Source: Acanthosepion lycidas
Taxonomy: Eukaryota; Mollusca; Cephalopoda; Sepiida; Sepiidae
Assembly (NCBI GenBank): GCA_963932145.1
Contig: OZ010574.1
Coordinates: forward strand, 78,233,143 to 78,297,142
DNA length: 64,000 nucleotides
Reading direction: 5' to 3'
Below are positions 1 through 11,289 of this stretch, piece by piece. The translations under genes and the position numbers were made by a program. The first letter of the stretch is position 1; each line of letters opens with the position of its first letter. The notes under the pieces were generated by a model, which saw only the letters and a program-made list of their open reading frames with translations, searched no databases and was not told the origin of the DNA.

Positions 1-404
1 ATGCGTTACCGAAGCCTATCATATAAGTAGTCACAATCTAGTCATTTAAATTTAGAAAATATCTATTACATGACAATGGAGTACGTTGTCAATGTAATGT
101 ATTATGAAAAATCTCTGATCCATAGTAAAATCAACGTGCAAAGCTGTCTCCGATTTTCTCTCTGTAAACCAATGTGCACGACATCTTTTTTCTTATTTAT
201 TTGCTAACTTTTTACCACGTCTGGCACAAGACTACAAGTTGCTTACTGTAACTACCGTTACCCTCCTGTTGCTCATTTAAGTAATGATCAGACATGACTT
301 TGCAATAATCCGGGTTTAGAATATGGCTTGATACTATTATATCCCGCTTTCATTCTACAAAGAATTCGACCGGTGATTTTCTAGCATGTTGCTGATAAAA
401 CGCA
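1..404. other. AT-rich stretch without a gene
   Basis: I see no coding sequence or splice-bounded frame. A short SINE-like phrase (CTGGCACAAGACTACAAG, near 222) recurs near 50130, so at least part of this stretch is old dispersed repeat. Confidence 0.4.
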
Positions 405-1020
405 TTAAATGATCTGCATGACGTGGACGATCATAGATCACCACACAACTTTCTAGCCTTTTGTAGCTCTTGGTAATACTTGTCTTTTTCGATATCTCTC
501 CTACCTTTCCTTTTTCGCCATTCATTTACAAGATATCTTTAGGTAGGTTACTTGCTATTTCCATCTGTCACTCTTCCCTTGAGTATGCCCCGTGAGTGTA
601 AAATTTTCCAAACCTTCTCTCCTCATTATGTGTTCTAGAATGTTCAATTCTTTCTTTCTGATTTTAAATATTGGTTTCCTTAAAACATTCTCGTTACTTA
701 TATTCTCCATCCTTGGTATTCGCAGTTTCTTTTTCTGTTGCCTCAAGTTTCCTCTGTGAGGAAACACTCCAACATTCACAGTCATATAGTCATATAGGAA
801 GATTGATATGACATAGCAGTTTAGTATGATTTTTTGTTTCTAATTAAATTTTTCTCTTTCGTAACACTTTAACTTTTCGATTAACATCTTTTGCTATTTC
901 AATACATCTTCGGATGTTGGTATCATATTTTCCACTTCCCAGATATTTAAACTTTTGTACTTGTTTGAATTTGTCGTCTCCAATTCATAGCTAGAATTTT
1001 TGCTGTCTCTCTTATCATAC
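405..1020 (-). mobile_element. RTE/BovB-like LINE 3' fragment
   Basis: Read on the minus strand, this is the C-terminal part of an RTE-clade LINE polyprotein. It contains a KYLGSG-like phrase, then RIPRMENISNENVL, then LEHIMRREGLENFTLTGH. In BovB-type elements the same region reads as an HxMRR block followed by a basic G/K/R-rich block and a final RDRxxWRA motif. The last part is decayed but can still be followed to about 405. It carries no reverse-transcriptase core and cannot move by itself. It abuts a mariner relic on its right. Confidence 0.75.
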
Positions 1021-1024
1021 GTTT

Positions 1025-1713
1025 TTGCGGGGGTGTAAAAATGATTTCGTGGTGTGAGGCACATGGTCTAATGCCTGCCACGCCTGGGAGTATTATATAT
1101 AATCTAATTTTCGTCACCGGTGAGCACTCGATCAAATATGTGTACATTGTGGTGCTTAGAAAACAAGGAGTTGTGGCTTGTTGGCTTCCGACATTTGCTT
1201 TACTTTGTACGTCTTCCCGATGCAGTACATGTCAAATATGACTGTTTCATCAGAAACCTAGACAGATTCGGCAAGCTCGGCGTAAGTTTGGCTTGTGTTC
1301 TCCTCTGTGGTCACTTTCAGGGCCTCATCCGGGGCCAGTATCCGGGCACTGCGGGTTTCATCAGAAAGTGACAAATCTTCCGACTTGAATTTGTGGAACC
1401 AATGCCTGATGGTGCGTTCACTCACAGCCTTATCCTCAAAAGCTCTTTGCGTATTCGCCGACTTGATGCGGCTGTGGACAAGTCATAAAGCAGACAACCC
1501 CGAACAGGCTTCTTCGACACCGCCATGTTTCCTCGCCTCTACCCGAAATATGGCTGATGCATGTACGTAACGCACCTGCATTGGTCAAGAGCAATGCCCC
1601 CAGATCCCACACCACCCTGCCGCTTTCCCGGCACGTGACGTACTTATTTGCGTATCAGTCATCACTTCTTCCTGCACGATGTAAAAATCGGCAAAAACTT
1701 TTTGGCTACCTGA
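1025..1713 (-). mobile_element. Decayed mariner transposon with transposase relic
   Basis: On the minus strand a start-like MAVSKKP lies near 1525. It is followed by WFHKFKSEDLSLSDETRS, the linker after the first helix-turn-helix of mariner transposases, and then by a second HTH ending in a HLxxIGK-like phrase. A block IFDRVLTGDEN near 1105-1140 matches the first catalytic Asp motif (L/VTGDEKW). Several stops and frame changes break it, and the region with the second and third catalytic Asp is absent. The right end (TATCAGGTAGCCAAAAAG read from the minus strand) looks like a mariner terminal repeat next to TA. The left terminal repeat is missing. Confidence 0.7.
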
Positions 1714-1931
1714 TAGACTATTTATCTTGCTTTATTTTTCATAGTTTTATAATGCTTAATGATCTGAATATTACCATAAGAAACAATAGGAATAGGATAA
1801 AAGAAAATTTCAATAATTTATAATAATAATAGATTTATTGTAATCGAACTTAAAACGTTTGTGCATTTTAGAGGATGGATATAGAAATCAACTCTACATA
1901 AGGTGCTGATTTCTATGTTTACGCTGCCGCC

Positions 1932-1993
<62 letters not shown>

Positions 1994-1994
1994 A
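1932..1994. repeat. (TCTA)n microsatellite
   Basis: About 15 near-perfect copies of TCTA. The same tetranucleotide recurs at 24869-24929. Confidence 0.95.
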
Positions 1995-2904
1995 GGATAA
2001 AATAATTCACCTGTGTGATTTACTTAATTCTATTAATAATTATCGTTGCTCTAACTTTTGATATTTTTATTTGCAAAGACTGCTATCCTCAAGGCAAGCA
2101 GTCTTTGCATTGTCTTGCAGAAACGAAATAAATTTATCTATTTCATTATATCTATCTATGCATTCCTAACCAGATTTTGAACATGGTTTACCGATTCCAT
2201 GCAACATATATCTAGATAAGAAGCTGTTTTGAACTCTAGTAATTTTTTTTGACATTTTAACCATAATTCGAAACTCCATAAAATCAGAAAATGTTCACAA
2301 AAATAAAAAAATAAACGTGAACTTTTAGCTAAAATGTCTTTGAAATAATGAGATATGAATTTTGCAAAAGGAAAGACTAATTCTGTACAAACATCAGAAT
2401 TTCCTGCTTTGGAAATATTTACAACTTTTATGGTTTCTCGAAGAGCTTCTCATTTTTAATTGGTTCTAATAGTGTAGTAAAAAAAAAAAAATAAAAAATA
2501 AAAAAAAATTAAAACCTGTTCAGTAGAATGGATCTCTCCATTATGAAGAATGACCTTATAACAACCTTACTACCCTATAATTTCAACTGTTTAACCGTGA
2601 GCTGGGCTAAAATAATCATGGCAATATTTGTGTTGGGAAAACGTTTAACTCCTTTTCTAGAGGTTTAGTTGCTAATTTAGTCGCTTGTGCTTTGATATTG
2701 AACAACAACATCAACGATTTGTGTTTGAAAAAGCTCTTTAAAGTCATGATTACAACCGGCTTTAATTTACTTTTAAAAAAGTGAATCAATGGATATTTTA
2801 AAGATTTTGTGGCATCAGAAATAATGGAAACATTATTATTCTGATGAATAAAGCGCGGAGATAGGACAAAAACAGTATGGGTTCGCCAAAGACACCGAAA
2901 CAAA
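1995..2904. other. AT-rich stretch without a gene
   Basis: No coding frame stands out. It holds an A-rich tract near 2478-2512. The short open frame at 2616-2912 (minus) has no recognisable content. Confidence 0.4.
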
Positions 2905-4130
2905 GAACACAATATTTATACTCAAAGTGTTATCAGAAAGAGCAATAAAAATAGAGAAGGGCGTGTATCCGTGTTTTATAGATTACGTAAAGGCGTTCCA
3001 TAAAGTACGCTACAAAGATTTGTAAGAGCTGCTCAGCAACCTGGACATATTCAGGAAGGATATTAGAATAATCAAGAACTTATACTGGCAGTAAACCGTC
3101 TGCATACGGATAGAAAATGAGTTCAGCAGATATACAAAAATAGAAAGTGGGGTAAGACAAGGAGGTGTCTTCTTACCGGATTTATTCAAACTATACAACG
3201 AAGCAATTCTGAAAGAATTTGAAGTGTTACTAGGATATATTATTGGCGGCCACAATCTTAAGAACATAAGATATGCTGATGACACAGTGTTGATAGTAGA
3301 CACAGAAAGGAAACTACAAAGCTCCTACAGAAGGTAGCGAATGTAAGTGATAAGAAAGGACTAAATATTAGGTTGGTGCAAAAATAATGACGATTTTTGA
3401 CGTATTTTTTAACGTCAAAAACCGTCATTATTTTTGCACCAACCTAATATAAACTGCAAATAGAGAGAATGCATGGTTGTCAGCGAAAGGGTGAGACCAA
3501 AATGCAAATTATAAATCGAAGATGCTAAAATGAAACAAGTACAAAAATTGAAATATTTGAGAACTGTTCTAACAGAAGCCGGAAACTGCGACACTCTGCT
3601 CCGAAGACGTATTGGGAATGCCAAAGATGCATTCCAAAAGCTAAACAGAGTATTATGGGACAGAAAAGTCTCTATAAGTGAAGAAAAGTGTATTGAATTG
3701 TTACGTGATATCTATCCTTCTCTGTAGCAGTGAATGCTGGACAATCTCAATGAAGAGACTTGAAGTAACAGAAATGTGGTTCAACAGAAATATGATGAGA
3801 ATACCAAGGACAAAACATGTGAGCAACGACTTGGTTTTAGAGAAAAGAGAAACAAACATGTATGTTATACTTAACATCAAGAATAGGCAGTTGGAATTTC
3901 TGAGCTATCTAATGAGGAAGAAGGGCTTGGAAAAACCGATACTCACATGACAGATTGAGGGACAGAGGAAAGAAGCGCGTAATGAACTTGATTAAATGGG
4001 TGGTAGAACGGGGATTGAGCGAAATAATAAAAAGACAAAACTTATTAAGAGCTACAAGGGACAGGAAGATGTGGAGGGTCATGATCGCCTATGTCCTGAA
4101 GGGACGCGTCACATAAAAGAAAAAATATTA
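2905..4130 (+). mobile_element. RTE/BovB-like LINE fragment with RT core, split by a MITE
   Basis: The forward strand reads CFIDYVKAFHKVRYKDL (RT motif A region), then a G-VRQGG block (motif B), then IRYADDTVLIVDTE (YADDT catalytic motif, about 3270-3300). After the MITE at 3368-3447 comes the thumb/C-terminal part: LKYLRTVLTEAGNCDTLLRR, a second degraded stretch, LSYLMRKKGLEKPILT, and the final RDRKMWRVMIAYVLKG-like tail near 4100. It shows several in-frame stops and at least two frame changes, so it is dead. The endonuclease half is absent, as in a 5'-truncated copy. Confidence 0.8.
3368..3447. mobile_element. 80-bp mariner-derived MITE, copy 1
   Basis: Perfect TTAGGTTGGTGCAAAAATAA ends in inverted orientation, flanked by TA on both sides. 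The whole 80 bp folds on itself, with a centre made of GACGTATTTTTTAACGTC. Length and terminal sequence are very like the human MADE1 element, which derives from Hsmar1. Here the likely parent is the mariner at 17808-18399. It sits inside an older RTE fragment. Confidence 0.93.
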
Positions 4131-4184
4131 GGCTGCATTAGGGTTAATCTTATCCAACACTGCAAATTGCTACAAAACCAAAAA

Positions 4185-4660
4185 CATTAATCTAAGAACT
4201 TGTATCATGTTCTTAAATAGCCTGCTCAGATCGAGACTCTCATATGTATATCATGCATGGCGTCTAACTCGTTATACGACCATTTTCTCAAATCAAGAAT
4301 AAAAAAATGGCTTCAAGTGAATGAACTCTGCAGGTTTTAAAGAAGACTGTTCTTTTTTGGATCTCATTTACTGATGCTGTAGAATGGCAAAGGGCTTTAC
4401 CAAATAACAACCCCCCCCCAAAAAAAACACATCACTTGAATACTTCGGAAAGCTGCAATAATGAAAATGGATAGCATATGTAGCAAGAAGGGAAAATAAT
4501 GATATATTCACGATGTTGACGTTCCAGACGGCCGTAAACAAAAGGTTAGGAAGGAAACTCCCATCAATACGAGAAAGAGCGATAACAGTAAACTTTAGAA
4601 ACCTATTTTCCATAAAAATAAAAAATAAAAAAACTCTTTTAAAAGAAAACAATTTTTAAA
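4185..4660 (+). mobile_element. Decayed LINE RT C-terminal fragment (different family)
   Basis: Broken forward frames read NSLLRSRLSYVYHAWRLT, the post-RT 'LxxGxxxW' region of many LINEs. Later they read YVARRENNDIFTMLTFQT and NKRLGRKLPSIRERA, which resembles the end of a LINE polyprotein (YVAHVVRRENxxLxKQLTF in related elements). Family assignment is weak. Frame changes and stops show a relic. Confidence 0.5.
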
Positions 4661-5329
4661 CGCTAATTATTCGGCCAAGGAACAGCGTTTTTTTCATGAC
4701 TCACCACTCCTTAAGCTTCAAGTTTCTCTCTCTCTCTCTCACTCACACACATACACACATTCATTGACCGAGCAGCCAGTACTACATTCGTCTAAAATTT
4801 ATAAAATCTTTCTGTAAATTCTTCAGTAAAATAGGTTTCTCAAGTTCAGTAGCTGTTATCGATTTTTCCTGTATTAATGCGGGCATGCATCCTAACCTTT
4901 TCGTTTAAAATGCTGTAGAATATCAACATATTGCTCATGTCATTATACTATCTTCGAGTTATGTGCTATACGTTTTAGTTGTTGCCGCTGTTGAATGTTC
5001 TCAAGTGATATAGTTTCTGTTATTTGGTAAATTTATTTGTGATTGTGTAGCACCAGTTCACATGGTTTGAAGAAGGATGGTTCTCGCTAAGAGTCACAAG
5101 CTTCATTCACTCGAAGCCATTTTAACTATTGATATGAGAGAACGGTTGTATATAGCTGGGAGTTTAGATATTTATGAATGAGTTAGACGCCATGAATGAC
5201 ATCCACATAAGAGCCTAAATCTGATGTGATCCATTTAAGAACATAACTAGAGTTTTTAGTTTAATATTTTGGTTTTGTAGGGAGTTACGGTGTTGTGTGA
5301 AACTACTAGTGCAGCCTAGCCTATATTAA
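4661..5329. other. Non-coding stretch with (CT)n(CA)n
   Basis: A CT run followed by a CA-rich run lies at about 4725-4765. I see nothing coding in the rest. Confidence 0.4.
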
Positions 5330-5465
5330 ATTTCCTTATCCTTTACTAAATTTGAATCTGTTCTTTTATTGTCCTCTCTCCTCAATAATGATTTTTATCA
5401 GATTCTTTCACCCTTGCGTCTTAGTGGCTTTATTGCCTTGCTTGGGGATAAAATGATTAAAAGAA
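5330..5465 (+). mobile_element. Jockey/CR1-like LINE 3' tail
   Basis: It ends in the conserved phrase GCGTCTTAGTGGCTTTATTG, then TTGCTTGGGGATAAAATGAT and an A-rich tail. The same tail closes fragments at 27.2, 38.2, 43.0, 49.6 and 50.8 kb. This copy is only the terminal 3' UTR of a 5'-truncated insertion. Confidence 0.7.
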
Positions 5466-5693
5466 AAACTGATCTCTACACCAAGGTATCTGAAGTGTTC
5501 AGCATTCACTAATTCCACATACTGGATTTTCATTTTGTGTAGAAGCCAACGCCGCTTTTTATTTTTAAAAAAATGTAAGAAAAACATAATTATTTCTGGT
5601 CGTAGTATCTCTTTTACAACTACACATTAAAAAGGCATTAGAAATATTTGCTTTCTTGACAATGTTTTTTAATTTATTTATTTTTATTTCTAG

Positions 5694-5801
5694 ATGTGTC
5701 TATCAAAACTGTGAAAACCTACTTGAACAAAACAAGATTTGGAGCAAAAGATTTGGTCAATGAATTTCAAAATGTGATTGAAAATAGCCCTCAGGACCCA
5801 G
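5694..5801 (+). CDS. Host gene, exon A (first visible exon)
   Basis: A 108-bp exon lies between a pyrimidine-rich acceptor (TTTTTATTTCTAG) and a donor GTAAGGA. Of the three frames only the one that uses the first two bases to finish an upstream codon is open. It reads VSIKTVKTYLNKTRFGAK, then DLVNEFQNVIENSPQDP, and leaves one base (phase 1). It joins exon B at 12395 in frame. The sequence is amphipathic and helix-like, and contains one N-glycosylation sequon (NKT). Upstream exons, including any start codon and signal peptide, are not visible here. I do not recognise the protein. The exon call rests on splice sites and on frame continuity over five exons. Confidence 0.72.
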
Positions 5802-6239
5802 GTAAGGAAATTTACGACCGCTCTTAACTTTAAATAAACACCTGTTTTGTAAATCTAAAGTTGTTTCAGCACTGACAATATCATGGATTAAATAAAGAAT
5901 AGCTGTTTTTTTAATGTTTTTTAAATTTCGTATTTCAAAAGATTAATATGTTCAAAGTAACTTCCTTACAACTTTGAATCCTTCACCCAAACACGAGTCT
6001 CATGATTTGTTATTATCGTAGGGCCAACGCTTGTTCTGCAGCCGGAGTAACAGTTTGTGTGTCCAGCTCAAGATAGCCTGACGGAGGCTGTCACTCTTCA
6101 GAATGGTTTTGAATTCAGACTTGTCTTCTTCCTAGACTGATTGACATAACAATGCTAAAAAGCCCAGCCTGTTTATGGGGATTTTGAATTCAGTGTTGCT
6201 CTACTGAGTCTAACGTATCCAGTTTACCCTATTATTTAT

Positions 6240-6380
6240 GGAGATTTAAATAAGGTTTTCCTTCTCCCAGACGGGCTATCACTTAAAGCTAGAGAGACCA
6301 GTCTACTCTGTCATTTAACTCATAACTGGAGGAAGTAACGGAACAAACTCAGTCAGATATTGAAATCGCCTCTCAGATTT
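6240..6380 (-). repeat. tRNA-related SINE (family Y), minus copy
   Basis: It carries the phrase AAAGCTAGAGAGACCAGTCT followed by ACTGGAGGAAGTAACGGAAC, matching the body of family Y copies at 21.4 and 34.1 kb in the same orientation. Only part of the element survives. It lies in intron A-B. Confidence 0.5.
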
Positions 6381-6699
6381 CCCTTTTCTTGTAGATTACT
6401 GTTACATCAAGCACACATCCAAATTTAGGTTTTCTTAAATCCATTATAAAAAGAATAATTAAGTTTAAATGATGAAATTTTTTTGTTCAGTGAGATAAAT
6501 ATTTGATTAATAGGATCAGTCATGACTTCCAGGTTATAAATCAGATTTTGATTACTGAAGAATCTTTCAGAGTTATTATCCTTTGTTTTCTGTTGAAGGT
6601 TTCTGATTAAATTCCATATCTTTTCAGCAATTTGTCAAGGCCGCGTAAAAGAGACTGTTTGTTGCTAATTCGTTCATTTTCATTTCATATAAATAGCCG

Positions 6700-7420
6700 T
6701 TTATGTTTTACATTACATATGTCCTATCATATTTGTTAGATTTGCATTATACATTTAACAGTAATTACTATAGGACAGAGGTAATATCATTTTTTAATTA
6801 ATCGCTTCTGTCAGATTCACCTAGTTGTCCCTATTTTGTATATTACATTTAAAAAAAAATACAGTACTAACTGTGTCCTACAATATTTATTACGTTTGCA
6901 TATATATTTCATACGTTAAATGTAGCAATTATTATGGGACAGAGATAATATCAATTTTTGGTTAATCGTTTTTACATATTCGGCTAATTGTTTCCATTTT
7001 GTATATTGTATTTAAAAAACAAAACAAAACAAAAAAAAACAAACAAATATGGCACTATCGCAGCCCCATAATGTTTTCTACATATGCATATCTATTTTAT
7101 AAAATAATTATAACAATTATTATGAAAAAGAGGTAAATGTTTTAATTATTCTTTTTCAGATTTGCCTAATTGTTACCATTTCGTAGATTTTATTTACAAA
7201 AATAAAGTACCAGCTCTTTTCCGTAATATACGATACATTTGCACATATATTTCAAATATTACATGTAGAAATTATTATGGGATAGAGGTAATAATACGTT
7301 ATTAAATTAATCTTTTTAAATTTAATTTAGGCAAATACAGTACTAATCCCAGTACTAAGTACAGTTTGTATATATACTTTATACGTTAAATGTAACAATT
7401 ATTATTGACAGTGGTAGTAC
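6700..7420. repeat. Diverged tandem satellite, about five units
   Basis: Five successive copies share anchors such as CGTTAAATGTAGCAATTATT followed by GGGACAGAGATAAT. Anchor positions near 6774, 6938, 7126, 7281 and 7407 give unit lengths between about 126 and 188 bp. Units differ by many substitutions and small indels, so the array is old. It lies in an intron of the host gene. Confidence 0.8.
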
Positions 7421-7429
7421 TAATTTAAC

Positions 7430-8295
7430 TCACATCAATTTCTTACTAAATGAACCATGTTCTTCACCCCGATAAATGAGTTTGGATTTTGTTAAGAATG
7501 TTTTCTCCTCACATTTAGAATTTAAAAACCGTCTCGATCTCTCTACGCCGGAGATCTTAATCACATGATAGCTAACAGTTTTCCCGTGTAGTGACATACG
7601 GTCTAGCGACGCAACGACAGGGACCCAACCATCATCTAAATACCATCGGCTGACTGCTTTACTTCATGTCCTCTCGGTTATGGGTTAGAGGATATCATCA
7701 GCCTTTCATTACAGCCAATCATTAACTGATAATAGCTGCCTCTAAATTGTTGGCCTGCCACCCCACATTTTGAAGCAATCACGAGGTTTCTTCGAAGAGA
7801 GGTGAGTCAGTCAGTTTGTGAGGATTAGCACGACTTGTGGAATGAACGAATAAATAATCGAGGCGGCGCTGGTGGCTAGAAAAGAGAGATAACTGTTGGT
7901 ATTGCTATCTGCAATGCAGTTCATTCAAGCGCCCACCTCAAAGTATTACACTATAATCATGTCTCTTCGACGCATTTAGCTGTGTGCTTTGGGAGAGCGG
8001 TGGCAAAAGGGTTGTCAGTGACGCTTGTGTCCTCATGACCTGATGAATATAACTGTGCAACTATTAATGATTATTATAATTTCAACATCTCTGCTAGAGG
8101 TACTAGTTACTCATATATGTCTAGACATTCATCCAGGTTGAGTTGAGCAGTGAATTGACCAATGATTGCATTTTGTTTTAGAGTTTCACGAATATTTTTT
8201 TTCTTTTCATTTTTTACGATAGTGACCCCAGCGCTGTCAAATCAGATTCTCTGCTATGTATATTCTTGAAATGGTTTTATTTTGTCGTCTTCACC
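7430..8295. other. Intronic, GC-richer block without a recognised element
   Basis: From about 7590 to 8000 the base composition is visibly richer in G and C than the surroundings. No open frame runs through it, and I recognise no repeat in it. Confidence 0.35.
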
Positions 8296-8299
8296 ATTT

Positions 8300-8450
8300 T
8301 GAATTTAGATTGTTTGCTGTACAAAACGAAAGAGCCCATTTAACCATTTACTATGAAAGGGGGGATGAAAGTGAATGCAACAGACTCGGTCGGAGTTTGA
8401 ACTCAGTTCCCGGATTCCATTATACTATTTGCACGAAAAGTACAAACACT
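8300..8450 (-). repeat. tRNA-related SINE (family Y), minus copy
   Basis: On the minus strand it reads ATAATGGAATCCGGGAACTG, then GAGTTCAAACTCCGACCGAG (box B-like), then TTGCATTCACTTTCATCCCC, the same order as plus-strand copies at 37.3 and 10.6 kb. A coding-looking frame across it is incidental. Confidence 0.6.
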
Positions 8451-8814
8451 ATAACTGTTTTATGCGGTATTAATAAATAGTTATAAAACGCTCTCTTTAA
8501 CTCTGCCCATATCAGATCCGTAGCTATCTCGAGAGTAACATTCAAATTTGGAGATTATAGAGTCTAGAAATGCGCTAATATGGAAATTAATCTTTTCTTT
8601 TACTGGGACAGATTTGTTTGCATTCATTTCATACGACTTTTTAATAAGCAACTTGGGATTTATTACGGTCGCTTAATTTGTACACAAGAATTAAAAATCA
8701 AGTTGTTTAAACGGTTGATTAAAATTTTTATATTTGGGTCTAATAAATAGAAAATAAAACCATTCAAATTAACTAAACCAATAAAATTGGTAGAATTAGG
8801 TATTTAATAACTGA

Positions 8815-9080
8815 CACTTAAATTCAGAAACAGGCGGAAATTTCTATGACACATTATGAGGAAAGACGGCTTGGAAACTGATACTCGCAGAACGTATTGA
8901 GGGAAGGAGGGGTGAAGGGAAAAAAAGTGAGCAACGTAATGAGATGGTGTGGATATATAGCGGAACAGCTACCAGAAGAGATGGTAAAGAGTTAAATGTT
9001 ACTTAGAGTTATAAGGGATAGGATGTTCTGGAGAGTCATAATCGCCTATATCTTGAAAGGACTTGTCACTTAAATTGAGG
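8815..9080 (+). mobile_element. RTE/BovB-like LINE 3' end
   Basis: The forward strand carries the terminal block of the family: RHIMRKDGLET-like start, the AERIEGRRG-like basic patch, and a final RDRMFWRVIIAYILKG-like phrase near 9030. It is degraded and 5' truncated. Confidence 0.7.
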
Positions 9081-9711
9081 ATGAGTTAGTGAATCTTTTT
9101 GCTTAATTTTACGTTTTCTGTTTTTTTTTATTACTTAAGTCACACTGATGCCAGGAGTATCAATTCTTAAAATTAGACAAATTTGTAGCGGTGTTGACTC
9201 TCTTGTTGAAGAAGGAATGTTATCTTGTCTTAATCTTATATATATATATATAGTATGCTGTGGCTATTATATTGTGGTCGTACGATTTTTTAACGGAAGA
9301 TACTGTAGTGATATTATTGTGTTGTATTCAAGGCGACAAGTGCTTCACTGGGGTTAAGAAATCCTCCAGAGGAGAAACGAGACATGTCTTGTCACTACGT
9401 TATTCTGTGGCTAAAGAAAGGGGATTTATGCCCTTTCATTTTAAATTGTTTTATACAATGCCACCTGACGGGTTTTAGAAGTCCACTTGCAGGCAAGGTC
9501 GGATTATCTCACATATTTATTCTCGCAACCCATATTTCAAGTTCACAAAATCGTAATTGTTGACAGAATTAGAATAAATTTAGCGATTGATCACGTAAGA
9601 AAAATTCAGTTTTGTGGCAGCATGACTTTATTCAGCCAATATTTGTTTTTAATTAAAACATATCTCCTTTGGAGTGCATTAATGTATTTGCAACATATCT
9701 TTACTCAGTAA
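9081..9711. other. Intronic stretch without a gene
   Basis: Three short open frames overlap here, but they show no motif, splice context or codon preference that would support a gene. Confidence 0.35.
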
Positions 9712-10235
9712 GGATAGCGAAAGATGCTTTCCAAAAATTTAGCAAATTATTAAATAACAGGAAAATTCGTTACAAAGAAAAGAATACTGAACTATTAAAT
9801 AATATCAGTCTTCATGACAGTAAATAGTCGACAATCTCCTCACGGATGAAGAAGAGATTTTCAGCAAAAGAAATGTGGTCCTACAGAAGGATGGTGAGAA
9901 TACAAGTGAACCAAGATGAAGTTTTAGAGAAAATGGAAACAGAAAGGACATTTATTCTTAACATCAGAAAGAAATAGTTGAAAAATCTTTTGGGCATATA
10001 ATAAGGAAAGAATGTTTGCAACGTTTGACACTCACTGGGCAATATTGAAAGCAAGAGAGACAAAGGAAAACAACGCATAACTTACCCTAGGGAGCCTTGT
10101 GTAGATGGAACAGGGTTTAGGAGAAATAGCAAAAAGTCAAAATATACTAAAAGCTGTAGCTTTTAGTATATTTTGTATAAAAGGACAGGAAATTATCGAG
10201 AGACATGATCGCCAATGTCTTGAAGGGAAGAAGAA
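9712..10235 (+). mobile_element. RTE/BovB-like LINE 3' fragment
   Basis: It begins in the IAKDAFQKFSKLLNNRKIRY-like block and runs through the HIMRR-type and WMEQGLGEIAKS-like blocks to the terminal AMIANVLKG-like phrase near 10220. Stops and frame changes are numerous. Near its end a short inverted duplication (10139-10174) replaces normal sequence. Confidence 0.75.
10139..10174. repeat. Perfect 17-bp inverted repeat inside an RTE fragment
   Basis: The arms AAAATATACTAAAAGCT (10139-10155) and AGCTTTTAGTATATTTT (10158-10174) are perfectly complementary, with a 2-base spacer. Other copies of this LINE have only the left-arm sequence here, so the right arm was copied locally in inverted orientation. 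Confidence 0.85.
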
Positions 10236-10564
10236 TTTTATTCTAAAAATTTAACCATGTGGCTGGTAGATAATTTTTGGCAAGCAATATGCTCCTTTGC
10301 ATTTTTTTTTTAATTGTGCAAGACTTCTGTATTTACTAAAATGGACATTAGTTTAGTCTTGCCAGTTCTTCAAACGGTTCTTAATCATACCGTCTTTTAT
10401 CTCATTTTTCTAATTTGGGATTTTATCTCATGATAAAGTAATGGGAAGTAGCTTCCGATAAAACATGAATTTTCATCCTTGTGGCTTGGCTTTCATAAAA
10501 GATGTCATAACCAATTCGGATAAAGAATCTTAAGGCAAAACGACACAGAAATCAGTAGAGTATA

Positions 10565-10735
10565 GAAGTTACCAGTGCGGGAAGTGAAATCGGCGAGTCA
10601 AATTTAAGTTCCTGTCTTTTCTGTTGCATTCACTTTCACACAAACACTGTTGAGTAATAGTATGAATTCATCTCTCTTCCTCCAGCTATTGGTAAAAATA
10701 CAGTGACTACTGGGCTATCATCTACATTCTGAAAG
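10565..10735 (+). repeat. tRNA-related SINE (family Y), plus copy
   Basis: It shows CAAATTTAAGTTCCTGTC in the box B region, then TTGCATTCACTTTCACACAA, then ATGAATTCATCTCTCTTCC and CCAGCTATTGG, the order found in the other family Y copies. Confidence 0.6.
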
Positions 10736-11289
10736 AATTTGGTATTAGAAAAAAAAATCTTATTTCGACTTCAAGGAACGTGTGCATTGATCAATGTCCT
10801 GATGGATTACATAAGGCATAAATTACAACAATAAGAACAAAATTATCAAATATCTACTATTGGAAAAATCACTAAAATTCTGAAAGAATTATCAATAAAT
10901 TTAATTTCAAATGGATATTTATTGAGCTTAGCTAAATCTGGCACAATGCCATAGATATGGGGCACGCAGTAAGGTTTGGACTTGCTAAATATTGGTTGTA
11001 AACGACCAAACTGGATTTCTAATTATTACTTCACGTTTATTTATTTAATTTGAATTTTACAACTAAATTCGTAGGTTTGTGCTGAGCATTTTGCTATCGG
11101 CGCTAAACATCAGAAATAAAAACAGTTTTACATTCTAATGGCTCTAACGCATAAAGTAGGGAATTTCATTTTGTTATGCGAATGAGAAGCCGTAAAGTAA
11201 CTTTTCTAAATTAAAAATAAATTCTATTTCTCAACTTAATAAGAAAATAAAGTTTGCTTAGCCCTCTAATATGTATGGTAATGTTATCT

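Noticed and set aside
1932-1994. CRISPR-like direct repeats
   Set aside because: The repeats are contiguous tetranucleotides with no spacers. This is a microsatellite in an animal genome.
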